Source: Coniochaeta sp. PMI_546 (taxonomy: Eukaryota > Ascomycota > Sordariomycetes > Coniochaetales > Coniochaetaceae). Taken from it: a stretch of DNA of 64,000 nucleotides. Below are positions 11,339 to 23,058 of the stretch, one piece after another. Position numbers and translations under genes: made by a program. How positions within the stretch are numbered: position 1 is the first letter of the stretch; the number at the start of each line of letters is the position of its first letter. The notes below the pieces were generated by a model that saw nothing but the letters and a program-made list of their open reading frames with translations, was not told the DNA's origin and did no database searches. The stretch spans positions 62,001 to 126,000 of the forward strand of contig MU271152.1 of NCBI GenBank assembly GCA_021432605.1. Reading direction: 5' to 3'.

Positions 11339-14300
11339 TCACCACCCCCTCCTCGACGTCCCTCTCGGCTCGAACCCCGGCCTCCTGGGACCCGGGCCAG
11401 AGGCCGACCCGGATGCCGATCCCGAGCCCGAGCCCCCGCCCCGACCGGCCTGCTCCTCCAGACTGCGTCTCGAGTCGCGCTCCAGCTCAGACATGGCAAA
11501 CACAAGCGGTTCGTCATCGGCTCCGTCCTCTCCACCCCGGTAGAATCTGCTCGTGCCTCCGCCGGAGAAACTTCCTCTCGACGATGAGGTAGCTTGGTGC
11601 GGCGGGGCTGAAGAACGCCCGCTGCCGCCGCGTGAGGTTGTAGCGGGGTAGCGTACACGATAAGGAGTGCCGGACAGCATGCTTCCGGGTGAGTGCGAGT
11701 CGGCGCTCTTGCCCGCATCCCTGTCGGGAGCAGGCGAGGGCGTCGCCCGCGAGGAAGACGGCCTGATATCCGCAGCCGGCCTTAGTTGGTCTGGGCCAGA
11801 ACTACCAGGAGCGACGGTTGGAGACCCGCCGGTCGACGAGGATGCAGTGGTAGCGACCGTGCGCTGGAGTGCCCGCAACGTACTCATAGTCGGGGCCTCG
11901 CGGTCGTCGGCGCCGAGACTGATGCTGCGCTGGTTGAGACCGAGGCCAACCTCAACATCGTCGTCTTCCCCCCGTGACGACCGTGGTCCTGCTGTCGACG
12001 AGCGGTGCTGATGTGCCACTGAGCTGGCCGCGCGCCGATCGACGGCTTGCAGGACGCGAGGTGACAGCGGGATGTCGATGGCTGTAGTGCCTTCTTGACT
12101 GACTGGTACCTGGGTGTCGTCTGCGCCGTCTCCCTCCGCCTCACCCTCTTCCTCAGCGGCCAAGTCTGGGTTCCGGGCTAGTCGACGGGCTCCTTGTCTT
12201 TGGCCTGGGTAGTCGATGATGGAGTTCTCGCTTAGACGTGATGGGATGGCGGGTGTGTGAGGAGTATGGGGCGAGAGAGGCTTGCTAGGCGAAGACGACG
12301 CAGACAGTGACGCCGGATTTACCATACTCGGGACGTTGGCGAGCTGCCTGCTAGACGAGCTAGAAGACCGGTGCAGGTGCATCGATGACGTTATCGAATC
12401 CGTCAGTGCATTGTTCGATTCTCGCATAAGGGCAAACTTGGAAAGTTGAGCCGCCGTCCTCTTGGCTGTGGTCGCCTCTCCTTTCTTGTTTGGCTCAAAG
12501 CTCTGCAATGTCTTTCTGCTGTCCAAGGCTTTTAAGAATTCCGAGATGTTGTCATCATCGGCCTGGAACGATCCCGAGCTGGCAGCGCCACCTGCTTCGG
12601 CGAGGAGGCCTGAGCCTGGCTGAGCAGACGACGAGAGACTCTGTCTTCCGCTGCTGATTTGATCGTCGTCGCCCGGTTTGCTTTGTCCTCCAAATGACAG
12701 CCGCCCACGTCGGTGCGTGAAACTGCTGCTATATCGACTGGTGTTCTGCGGCCTTGGGGATCCGACGACCGGCTGCTCGGACCCAGGTGGTGGTCCTCCG
12801 CGTAGTGACGCAGCCATGCCTGCAGTCAATGATGAGCGATTGGTCCTTGGTAGAGACACTCCGCTATATGAGTGACCACGAGAATGCGACGGCGAGCCTG
12901 GCGATTCGCCCTCACTCATTTTAGGAGAGCCGGAAAGTGAGCCGTTTTTGAAGGGGTTGATAGCAAGAGACACAGATGGTCGCCTGTTCAATGCTTCGTA
13001 GGTCCTGAACGGACGAGATCCCGACGATTGGCCTGGCCTGATGGGTAGAGAGTGTGGCGGATCTTGGTCGGCACTCTCTGGAGCAGATCCCGCAGGTGAG
13101 CTAGTATCGGATCCTATGGGACGGACAGCTCGCAAAGCTGTCATAGGGCTTGTGCCTAGAGCGCCGGCACCATGGAAGGTGGACAAGCTGCCATAGGTTT
13201 GCTGTGGTTCTTGACCAAGCCTACCGTGTCTATTTGAGGGCAGCGATCCAACCTCCCCGTAAGACTCGGTCCGCGCATGCTCCCTGCGCTGCGGTAATGA
13301 AGGTTTGAAGAAGTTTTCGTCCACTCCCATGAATCTAGAGCTTAATAATGACTCGGAGTCATCAACCCTAAAGTTGCAATCATTGCGATATGTCACCGAG
13401 GCACTGAACCTTCCTACAGGTATCTCCAGATCTCCGAACACGTAGTCGCTGACGACGTCGCTCCCGTCGTAGAGAGGTTGCCGTAAGGGGTCATATCCGG
13501 GGTAGTCCGGCTCTCCCGTCAGAATGCGACACTTTACGTCCAGAGCCGGATGGATCTTGTGTTGGGAGTGTTTCCACATTGGCATTATGTGAACCGTGGT
13601 GTATAGAGATCTGAAGAAGACAATGGCCCTTTTGTAGATGGTCGGCAGGGTCGGGGCGAAGTCGTCTGGTTCGTCGGTCGGTATGCATTTCAGCTCAACC
13701 CGCCATCGTTCCAGGATGACCTCGTTATTTCGCCTTTGCAATCGCGATGGACTGCCGCCACCGCTGGATGACTCTGACGAGTTCAATGCCTCTAAAACAT
13801 CCCACCTCTTGCCATTGTCATCCACTATCACCAAACTCTGACTGTTCGATAGTCGTGAGGCGTCGAGGTACGTCTCGATTATCATGGGTGGAGGTCGATT
13901 CTCGTAGCTGCCGGAACTTTTCCATATCTTGAGTTCTTCCTTGAAGTCGTCGATGTCGTCTGTCTCGATTTGGAACTAATTGAATCACTCTGGTGTTTAG
14001 CGGTGTGCCCCCTCCTCCCGAACGGTTGCCAATAAACCTGATCTGTGGTGTTGACTCACCCATTTATTAGTCTTCCCTCTATCCGAACCCTTGACCGCTG
14101 TAGGCGTCACATTGATTCGCGACTGCAATATAAGTACCGCAGCTTTGGAATGGAAGTTCTAGGGGCTGTTAGCTATTCTGTCCGGCCCAAGTCGTCACAC
14201 GACAGCCTGCCGTACCTGCACAATCTGGTCCAACTTCTTGATGGCTTCCCTGCTAGGGCCTGAGCCGGGTGTCTCTCCAGTGTCGCCGGTAGAGGAGCCT

Positions 14301-14446
14301 GCCTGAGCGGCAAGCGCCTCGGAACCAGACCTCGTCCTCGCGGCGGCACCGACTGCTTCCCTCGGATTGTTCGTTCTTGTGGGGTTGGTCTGAGGAGATG
14401 ATGCGGGGGATGTCACCCTCGCGGGATGTCGAGATTGTTGATGCAT
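11339..14446 (-). CDS. ATG13: Autophagy-related protein 13
   Basis: Three-exon model, complement(join(11339..13975,14060..14158,14216..14446)), 988 aa. ATG13 is the regulatory subunit of the Atg1 kinase complex. When TOR is inactive, dephosphorylated Atg13 helps assemble the complex at the phagophore assembly site and starts autophagy. Visible features: a Ser/Thr/Pro-rich N-terminus, then the HORMA segment beginning KKLDQIVQ|NFHSKAAVLILQSRINV, ending around residue 300 with CNFRVDDSES. A very long Ser/Pro-rich disordered tail follows, typical of the family and rich in potential phosphosites. The C-terminus contains DEPLVFAMSELERDSRRSLEE, resembling the conserved end of filamentous-fungal Atg13. 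The length fits Sordariomycete members (about 900-1000 aa). The start ATG at 14446-14444 precedes MHQQSRHPARV. Confidence 0.92.
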
Positions 14447-16182
14447 GTTGGGCGAATGTGCACGAAGGAGATTACGATGGATAGAGGTGCGGCCGTCGCT
14501 CGTTTTGGGCCGGACCAGCCAAGGAAGGGAAAACAAGCAGCCTGGTTGTCCAAAACATAGGACAATGTCAGGGGCCGAGCTATTATGCCGTTACGAGAGC
14601 CCGGTTCAGGAGCGGGTCCGGGGTTGATGATGCTATGCGGCACGGTTCGAAATCGCTCGGTATCGAGGAAGGTTTGCATCCATTGTTGTGCACCAAGGGT
14701 TCTTTGGATGAAAGAAGCCGGAAAAGGAGAACTAGATGACCATGAGAATGTAAGGCAGAAATGGTGGAGGCCGGCTCCTGGCCGATTGTGAGGATGGAGC
14801 CGTGTCGATGACTGCGCAGATGCGGTTTATGCAGTGCCAGGGGAGTTCTGAATGCCTGGCCGATGGAGGAGTAGCTGGCAGGCGGTGACAGGTTCAGCAA
14901 GGCAGAACAGCGGAAGTCGATGAACCCTGATGAGCTGTGTGGCTGCTCTGACGAAGCTAATCCATGCGGCTGCAGGTTCAAAGTGTAGCTTTGTTAGGCG
15001 GCCAGAGGTCCTGCATGCGGTATCCCGTACTCGGCCCAGCACCAGGCAGTCGTGGTGCAGATCTGCGAATCGAGTACCGGGAAAAGGGAAATGGACGGGA
15101 TCTGTTCCCAGCAGCACTTCAGACGACAGAGGATTGGGAAAAGGGGATAGAATCGATGTGGCTATCGGAATTGGACAGTTATTGAGTGTGCTTGTTTGCT
15201 GGAGAGTCGGGAGGTGTCATCGGTCAGGTACGCATGGCTCGTGATCAGATAAGAGGACCCATAAGAGTTATCAGTACTTTGCGCGCTCTGACTGTCGTGC
15301 ACTGTTAAGAGAGTTTCGTCATCGAGACAACTGATTGACGGCGATCATGTGCATAAGCCGGAGATAGCAGTGTGTAGACGCATCTGAGTAAGCCGGTTTC
15401 CTAGTTCTATACTCTAGACTAGACTAGGTAAAAGATGACGGATATAGGGAGGCAATCAAACAATTCAATCCCGAAAGGGCGTAAAGGATAGGTGTGAAGC
15501 TGTTGGAACAATGAGAATAATGATGGGATCATTTGGGTTGGATGGACAGATGGATGGATGGATGGATGGCTGCCCGCACGCCAAGGTGGAGAAGAGTCGG
15601 ATAGCGATAGCGTTTCCTCCAGCGCCTACCACAATGTAAACCTACACATACTATGCAACTGGCCTAAGGTACAGTACCTTATGTCAGGAAGGGAGCTCAT
15701 GCTCTCGAGCACATGTGGATACCAGCAGGTTGGCGCTGTGCTCTTCCTTCCTGCGAAACCCGGTAGTATCCGAAACAAGCGTGACATGATTGGCCAATCT
15801 GTGCATCTCTGCTCGGAAGCTCTCAACCAAGGTACCTACCTATATTACCTGCCTACGGTATGTCACTTAAGGTAGGTCGACTTCCTTCAAGCCAAAAAGG
15901 CGTAACCAGCTGGGAATGGGCCTGTCAGTGTAAACCGACGATACAGTCCTGTCGTTGAGTGGTGAGAGGCTGGTAACTTGGATATTCTCTATAATTCCCG
16001 CTGTATTTTCTCAGGTTCTACAGATGATATTACTCGTACAACATTATCAACACAGTAATGGTACATAGACACGATCCGATGGTTGGGCAAACGAAGCATC
16101 GACACCATCTCCGCAACATGTGTCACACCAATGCTTGAGATGTCCGCATGTCCCTGACCCGTCACTCTCGACTCACAGACGC
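14447..16182. other. ATG13 upstream region and spacer
   Basis: About 1.7 kb. The left part is probably the ATG13 promoter and 5' UTR, and the right part the 3' UTR of the methyltransferase gene. It contains a GATG/TGGA microsatellite near 15540-15569, a CTAGACTAGACTAG-like stretch near 15412-15427, and clustered GGTACCT/TAAGGTA words near 15665-15680 and 15830-15875. No gene was recognised. Confidence 0.5.
15540..15569. repeat. GATG tetranucleotide microsatellite
   Basis: Tandem GATG/TGGA units with one interruption (GACAGATG). It lies about 1.1 kb upstream of the ATG13 start and is likely to vary in length between strains. Confidence 0.8.
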
Positions 16183-17595
16183 TCATTTCACGCTCTCCTG
16201 CGCTACCGCGTCCGGATTCAACCTGAGCTCAATCACCAGCGTAGTCCCTACTTGTCGTAGCAGAGGCCGTCCCAGGTGAACAACCTCCAGACCGGGGACC
16301 TTCTGTGCCGCTTCCCGTACGATACCCTCTATATCCCTATTCCACCAGCAACCATGTTTCTTGAAGTGTCCCTCTGCCGTCTCGTCCAACAACCGGTTCA
16401 GGAACTCGAACCACCCCCGCCCGTGCTCAAGCAAGTAGATCCTACCCGTGCCCGGCTGCAAGACAGATGCCATGTTGGTCACGAGCTTGACCGGATCTGA
16501 GACACTGCATAGGCCGAACGATTGGAATATCGTGTCGTACTTTCCAGGCTCCGAGCCCGGAGGTGCAGGAGCCTTCGGTGCCGGCGCCGGCAACTCCTGC
16601 TCCGCATCAGCAATGAACAACCGGACGCGACTGTCCAAGACGTCCACCACGACGCCGCTCTCGGGCATCGGCTCGGCACGCTTCCTCCTCATCAGCTTCT
16701 TCAGTCCCGGCACCGTCTCCCGTAGTCTCGCTCGCGCAACTCCCATCATGTCCGCCGAGATGTCCACGCCCGTGTAGTTGAGCATCTCGCCATCGAACCG
16801 TCCCGGCATCTTCGCCTGATCGGCGTCCACCGCAGTTTTCTCCCCCTTCTTCATCCGCTCAACCTTCTTCAACCGTTTCTCCTCCCTCCTCTCCCTCTCC
16901 TTCCTCACCTTCTCCGCATCGTCCGCAGGAATCACACCATCAACAACTTCCGTCCAGTCATACCACGCCAGATTCCTCCCCGTGCCTGCCGCAACCTCCA
17001 GCACCCTCCCCCTCGCCCAGCGGCCCATCTCCTTCCTCAACCCCCTGATACCGCCCAGAAACTCCGGCACATCCAGTCCGCGATCGAAAGCCTCCGCCGT
17101 CTGCCGCCCATCCTCGCCCTTCGCCGCATCCACCACCGGCGGTCGCCCGGTAGGCGTCGCCGGTCCACCGTCCGGCCCGGCCGTGGCCGGGTGCGCGCAC
17201 GTGCCGCTTGCACAGGCGGGACAGGGCGTTTTCGCCAGCGAGGTGAGCACGGTGGTGACGTAGAAACCGATGCACAAGGCTACGAAGCCGGCTCCTATGA
17301 AGCCCCATTTCCGCTGTTGGAATATGGCGTCTATCGAGGCCTTGTCTCCTGCCGCTGCCGCTGGCGATGATTTGAGGTTTGGTCGTGGTGGCGGCTGTGA
17401 CGCCTTTGGTGAAGATTTGACGTTCGGGCCTGGTCTTGGTGAAGGTGCAGCACGAGGTATTGGGCTCTGTGCTTTGGCAAAATGCGGTAATGAGATGTGG
17501 ATTTGTCGTCCCGGCTTGAAAGGCGAGGACCATGATATATGTGTGCTTGGCGTGGCCTTGAGGCCACGGACAGCTCTGCTGAGCCGGGCAGCCAT
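16183..17595 (-). CDS. OMS1-like mitochondrial methyltransferase-domain protein
   Basis: Single-exon 470-aa ORF. The N-terminus is Arg/Ser-rich and lacks acidic residues (MAARLSRAVRGLK...), as in a mitochondrial targeting peptide. One hydrophobic segment at about residues 98-120 (GFIGAGFVALCIGFYVTTVL) would anchor it in a membrane. A class I SAM-methyltransferase fold follows: motif I VLEVAAGTGRNLAWYDW, the acidic strand YTGVDISADMMGVAR, YDTIFQSFGLCSV, and a C-terminal HFKKHGCWWNRDIEGIVREA typical of the UbiE/OMS1-like group. Yeast Oms1 is an inner-membrane protein with this architecture whose substrate is poorly defined. The linker after the membrane segment carries TPCPACASGTC, a Cys cluster. 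The central Lys/Glu-rich insert is probably disordered. The family call is firm; orthology to OMS1 is inferred. Confidence 0.82.
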   Translation of the reverse strand: MAARLSRAVRGLKATPSTHISWSSPFKPGRQIHISLPHFAKAQSPIPRAAPSPRPGPNVKSSPKASQPPPRPNLKSSPAAAAGDKASIDAIFQQRKWGFIGAGFVALCIGFYVTTVLTSLAKTPCPACASGTCAHPATAGPDGGPATPTGRPPVVDAAKGEDGRQTAEAFDRGLDVPEFLGGIRGLRKEMGRWARGRVLEVAAGTGRNLAWYDWTEVVDGVIPADDAEKVRKERERREEKRLKKVERMKKGEKTAVDADQAKMPGRFDGEMLNYTGVDISADMMGVARARLRETVPGLKKLMRRKRAEPMPESGVVVDVLDSRVRLFIADAEQELPAPAPKAPAPPGSEPGKYDTIFQSFGLCSVSDPVKLVTNMASVLQPGTGRIYLLEHGRGWFEFLNRLLDETAEGHFKKHGCWWNRDIEGIVREAAQKVPGLEVVHLGRPLLRQVGTTLVIELRLNPDAVAQESVK

Positions 17596-20500
17596 AGCTA
17601 CCTACTCCTTCCGATTCTGGGTCAATTGCTTCCTATGAAGCATCTCGAATGCAGTAGCTGCGGATTAGCGAGGGCTTGCTCGGCTCGGTGGTTGCTTGCC
17701 TGCGCTGCCGAGGCTTTCGACTTTGTTAGGCTTTCTTCCCCAAAATTTTGCGCAGGTGTGTCTTGAGGCCGCTAAAAGAGACGACCCAACTCTAACCCTA
17801 ACCCGGGAGCTGTAGCTACACAGAGACAGCTATGGATTCCGAACAATCTAGACTACCTTATTGTTACTTCACGCCTAAAACCCACGTGTTCGGCCGTCAA
17901 GCCCTCAAGGTCGTACAAGAAATAGGATACGTGATTGATAACGACCTGCAACTTTCTACTAGATAGGCTTCGTTCATGATGTACCACCACTTACGGCGAT
18001 GTGGCAATGTAAGTTTCGCAATCGGTTTAGTTCCCTGCATTCAGTTTGTCAGCGGCAATGCTTCGAAACCTCTTTGAAATGAGTGTATCTCCTATTCGAA
18101 ATGTCACTAGAAGCTGGTGTAAGAGCATATCCTATCAAGGCGTGCAGGGGCAATGTAGCCCTTAAGCAAAATTTCCAAGCTCACCCCGTAAGAAGTCCAG
18201 AATTGCTAAACATCCAAGCATCAATAAGCCCTTATGATGAGAAGCGCGATCCAATCATAGAGTGCTTCTTTAGATCATTTCATAGTGGTATATGTATGTC
18301 AAGACTGGGACTGGTGTTGCAAGTTCTCCCTCACGGTGACCATGACGACGATAGATAGCAGTAAGAAATACTGCCTAACAAATGTCCCAATCTTACCGGT
18401 AAGCCTTTTCTTACCATAGGCAACATAGGCACACTTTGCTAGATCCTCTACATGAGTACTAGGTGGATGCGGAGCCAAAATACGAGGCAGCTTTGCCTTG
18501 ATGAAGCAGAACGCCAGGGACCCAGCAGCACAGCCCCTAAGGCAAAAAAAGGGGCTGGTCTAGCATTAACCTCCTCTCCCGGCATTGTTGCACCGAGAGA
18601 CGACTTGCACTTGTCCGATACTGATGATAAACGGAGGGCGGTAAAGCCAGTGAGACAGTGGAAGGAGATACTACGGCACGGCCAGGTATTCATACCACTG
18701 TTGTAGATATTTGGCACAGTGTGGTATCCCAGAGCGTAATATTGAAAATCATGCCGGCATAACATCAATCTAGCAAGAATTTGCTCCTTTTCGCCCTTAG
18801 ACAGTTTTAGTGCTGTGCGGGTGGACCTGAGCAAGCTTGGCCAAGATGGCTTCCCAGTGCCCGATACATACTCGACGTTCTCATATGAAAGAAATCTGGA
18901 CGGGATTGACCGAGGTATGACAACAAATTTCAGCGAGAACCTCCCTTATTTTTCAATGCCTCCCTGGTCTTGCGGTGCGAGGGGAAGAGGCTATGCCGGT
19001 TCCGATGCGTCTCACAGAATCAAAGAGAAATGTGATATTCGGCACTTTCACCCCTACACGACGAGGTTGACGGGAGAAACGTGCTTTAGGCAATTTGTTA
19101 CCATCTCATGTTCATATGTAATAAAAGTGGCGGAGGTAGAGGTTGTGCCTTGCTCACAATCCGCTGCAGGAAGCTTGAGGGGAAGAAAGGTTCCTGTCAA
19201 CCCCTAGAAGAGTCTCGAAGTCTTGCAGCCTCTGGCATGAGACACCATGTGACTTTCAGCGTATCGGGCGTGGCGTCGGCAGTGAAGATGGCGGCATCCT
19301 CGGACATCAGTTCTGTGCTCCATCCTCATAGTTGCTTGGCTATCTTCGTCCAGGTTTGGTTGGATAAAACAAATAGGAGACTGGAAAGGCATTCTTCGAC
19401 GCTCTTCAGGCAACTTGTCAGTGTCACTGGTCATCACCTTGGGCAGCGCTCTACTCCAGTAGCATATGATCATGGAGCCGACAGTCTTCCTTTGCAAATA
19501 AGTCCACATCACCGGCGATGATCAGGCGTCAGGAGAAACGCAGCTCAACCCTGTGTGGCAGTGACGCTGAAGCCTAGCCGAGCCCATGATGCTAATTTCT
19601 TGTCCATACGAGGCCCATCAACATTTTATAGCAGTGGAGCCCTCCGGGTGGTGTGTCCGGGTCGATGACCGGGCGGGAGTGTGATATCAGATACGGCATC
19701 GACAATGGCCAGCCTCCGGACGGACGCCCTGTTGATCAACCCACCAGTGCTCGACCTTGCGGCGTAGCATTCATTGACGGCCCCCAACGCAGGTAAGGCG
19801 TACAGAGATCGGAGATGAGCGATCACGTTCGAATCTCCACAGTCAGCTCGCTCAAAGTAAGTGCTTGCTCAGTTGAGTGACAGTATGACTGGATAAACTC
19901 ATCACTACTAGAGTGAAGTTGTCGTTTCACAACGATGGAAACACGGTAAAGATGGCGGCCTCAGACACGCTATTACAGTAGCCATTATTCAGGCCGGCGG
20001 TGACTGGAAGACGATAAAAGTGTCATACCAAACGTGAGCCGAGTCGGTGTGATGATATCGTCTGAGGTCAGACTGGTGAGGGAGCAAGCACGGAACAACT
20101 GGATAGGGCATGTGGAGCAGCCGTCAAGGTGCCTTCAGTGAGCCTCGTAGTCTCTGACCAATCAGAAGTGTCGGCGACAGGGCTCAGCCACAGCGCGCTA
20201 AAAACCGGCCCCCATGAGATCCAACAGAGCATTTTGGTGGTCAAAGTGCCCAGGACATGTTGCCTACCTTAGGTGGCGCCTGGCTGAGGGTAATAAGGTA
20301 CCTTACTATGGTACGTCCCATTACCTGTCGTCATGCTCCGAAAATGCGTCTCGTTGATTCCCCGTGACAACACAAACACGGCTCTTCCAGCAGCAGATCT
20401 AAGCATGCGACAGACCCCACGCGCCTTGTATACGTATCTTAGCTCGACCAGATTTCAAAGTGGGTTTCAAGCATTTTCAACCTCCTGGTTGGTTCCATCT

Positions 20501-20994
20501 GTTTTTGTTCCTGACGCCCTCAGCCTCGCTCAAGGCCCACCGGGTAACCTGCCTGGTCGCATCTCAAGGAGTGACCTCCGTCCGGACTGATTCCCATCTG
20601 TCCGGGCCCCTGACACTCGACGACTTCAACGCATCAAAGTACTTAAGGACTGCCATAGACCTGCAAAGTCGCGTTCACAGTCTCTGTTGATCACCGGTCG
20701 CACTCACTCGCTTGTGTTCCCACTGGGAGTGTCGACCATATCTAGGCTTCCCCGCGTTGTTTGTGTCTCCGGTTTGTCACTCCAGCCGCAACAGACGAGG
20801 CTCTGCGCCGACTGCAAACCACCCAGCGTACCCTGTCTTTCCTCTTCAAGAAGCCTTAAGTCACTATTGACTAGCATACTCCAACTCAACTTTGGCTAGA
20901 GCAGGCGCCCTCGACATCTCACCCCATCAACGGCAACAAAAGACCCACGGAGCTTCTTGCCGGAATTGAGCCCCTACGGATCAAACAGTCACTC
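17596..20994. other. Intergenic region, possible gene relics
   Basis: About 3.4 kb. It starts with a telobox (17792-17804) in the probable promoter of the methyltransferase gene. Between about 18080 and 19520 there are overlapping open stretches of 80-138 codons on both strands. None resembles a known family, and no consistent exon chain could be built; a decayed gene is possible. TAAGGTACCTTA-type words occur at about 20262 and 20290-20305. The last 600 bp are CT-rich and probably hold the promoter and 5' UTR of the deaminase-like gene. Confidence 0.45.
17792..17804. promoter_or_regulatory. Telobox-like element (AACCCTAA)
   Basis: CTAACCCTAACCC contains two telomere-type CCCTAA units. It lies about 200 bp upstream of the OMS1-like start codon. 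AACCCTAA is the binding word of Tbf1-type factors, which act at promoters of ribosomal and other housekeeping genes in several fungi. The role here is inferred from position only. Confidence 0.45.
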
Positions 20995-23058
20995 ATGGGC
21001 GGGCTCTGTAGTATTTATAGACCAGACAGTAGCCATGCCGGAATGGATGCGCATGAGTTCCAGCGCTCTCCGTCGAAGCTAGTCAATAACCCTCGCCATC
21101 AAATCCCCTCAGAACACGTCACTAATACCATGGCTAGCAACCACGACCCGAGTAAAAACACATATGACTTGGCAGCTGCCCTGGATAATGTCACCAAGAG
21201 CCGCCGGGGTAACCCAGAGAGGGTCCACACCGTTCTGGATGGTACCAACAGGGAGAAGCGCTTCAACGGCCCAAACGATTACGAGAAGCAGCGCGCTGAG
21301 ATCGTGGCCCGGGAAGGTGCACTATCATGGGATTTCATCTGCGGACGGGACGCTTCTTCTGTTGAGAGAAAGGCGAACCGAATACTGCAGGCGATGAGGA
21401 AGCTTGACGAGGAGAACGTGTATGCCAAGGCTCCCAGTCGCAGGGGATACCGTGGCCAGGAACATCCGCGCTTCATGGGAGACCACTTCTTGTACAACGT
21501 CGATCTGATCAACGAGACCATGCTCTACCGCGTCGCCCGGAGGATGCCCAAAGGCGCACATCTGCACATCCATTTCAACGCAAATCTCCTCCCGGGCTTC
21601 CTGATAGACATCGCGAAGCGGATGGAGCGCATGTTTATAACCAGCGATATCCCGCTGGTAACTATCGGTAGAGACGAGTCTGAGCCGGGATATTACGACA
21701 ACTTCGACCGCTCAAAGATCCAGTTCTCCATCTTGTCCAAGGAGACAGAAATGGAGGGAACCGGGGACATCTTCGACCGCAACTACCCGGTCGATAAGAG
21801 GCAGCCCATGAGTTTTCGGAAATTCTTGGAAGAATTTGGCAAGCATTACTCCAAATGTACTGTTGACCAGTGGCTGATCGACAAGCTGGTCTTCCACGAA
21901 GAGGAGGCTCACGGATGGCTTCAGACGGCAGAGGGCGCATGGGACCGATTCAACACCCGCACACAGATGATGAAAGGTCTCTTCAATTACGAGACGGCCT
22001 ACCGGGAGTACACGCGACAATGCCTGCAAGAATTTGTGGACGACAACATACAATATGCCGAGATTCGGCCAAACTTCATGACGACCAACCAAGTGTGGTT
22101 GGATGACGGCTCCAAGCGGATTGATAATGCAGGCATCTTGAAGATCATTATCGACGAATGCGGGAAATTCAAACCGGAAAAGAACGAGTATTTCGCGGGC
22201 ATCAAAGTCATCTATTGCACCCCAAGGTCGTTTTCACGTTCAGATGTCAGTAGGTCCCTAGATGAGTGCTTGAAGTTCAAGAAGAACGAGAAATACGGCA
22301 AATGGATAGCTGGTGAGTGGCTCCTCTTATCGAGACTATGCCGAGTTCGAGAACTCACAAAAAAATATAGGCTTCGATCTTGTTGGCGAAGAGAGCAAAG
22401 GCGAGCCCATAAAGACATTCATCCCGGAGCTGCTCGACTTCAAGGAAAAGTGTCGTGCCACGGGCGTGGAGATTCCATTCCTGTTTCATTGCGGGGAGAC
22501 TCTTGATATCGGCAACGACACGGACGGCAACCTCTATGACGCGCTTCTCCTAGGAGCCAAGCGCATCGGACATGGCTTCGCGCTGGCACGGCATCCGTAC
22601 GTGATGGAGCAGATGAAGAAGGATAACATCTGCCTGGAGCTCTGCCCCATATCCAACGAGATTCTGGGACTTACGCCTCGAGTCAACGGTCACGCCATGT
22701 ACAATCTACTTGCCAACAACGTACATTGCACCGTCAATACAGACAATGGTACCCTCTTCAAGTTAGTTGAGCGCTTTTGAGGGTCGGCAAAAAAGGACGA
22801 TCGGGATATGCTAACATGGTCTGCAGATCAAAACTCTCGCATGACTTTTACCAAGTCTTCGCTGGAAAGACCGACATGACGATATATGGTTGGAAGCAAC
22901 TCGCACAGTGGAGCATAGAGCACTCATGCATGGATGCTGAGGAAAAAAAGGAAGTCATGACGCACTGGAAGAAGCTTTGGGACGAATTCTGCCTCTGGAT
23001 CATCCAGGAGTACGGCCATCTCGTCGAAGACGAACCCGACCCGAGAACAAAAGCCTAG
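20995..23058 (+). CDS. Adenosine-deaminase-related (ADGF/CECR1-like) amidohydrolase
   Basis: Three-exon model, join(20995..22312,22371..22761,22827..23058), 646 aa, phases consistent. The amidohydrolase core shows the metal ligands of adenosine deaminases: HLHIHFN (about residue 188), FLFHCGET, RIGHGFALARHP and TVNTDNGTLF. A long N-terminal region as in growth-factor-type ADAs (ADGF) precedes the barrel. Compared with classical ADA, the Asp after the first HxH is Asn (HIHFN instead of HVHLD), and the second Asp of the DD pair is Asn (TDN). Substrate preference may therefore differ from adenosine. No signal peptide is apparent from the first ATG. Instead the N-terminus MGGLCS resembles an N-myristoylation signal with a palmitoylatable Cys. 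In-frame Met codons at 21043 and 21130 are alternative starts. Confidence 0.82.
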
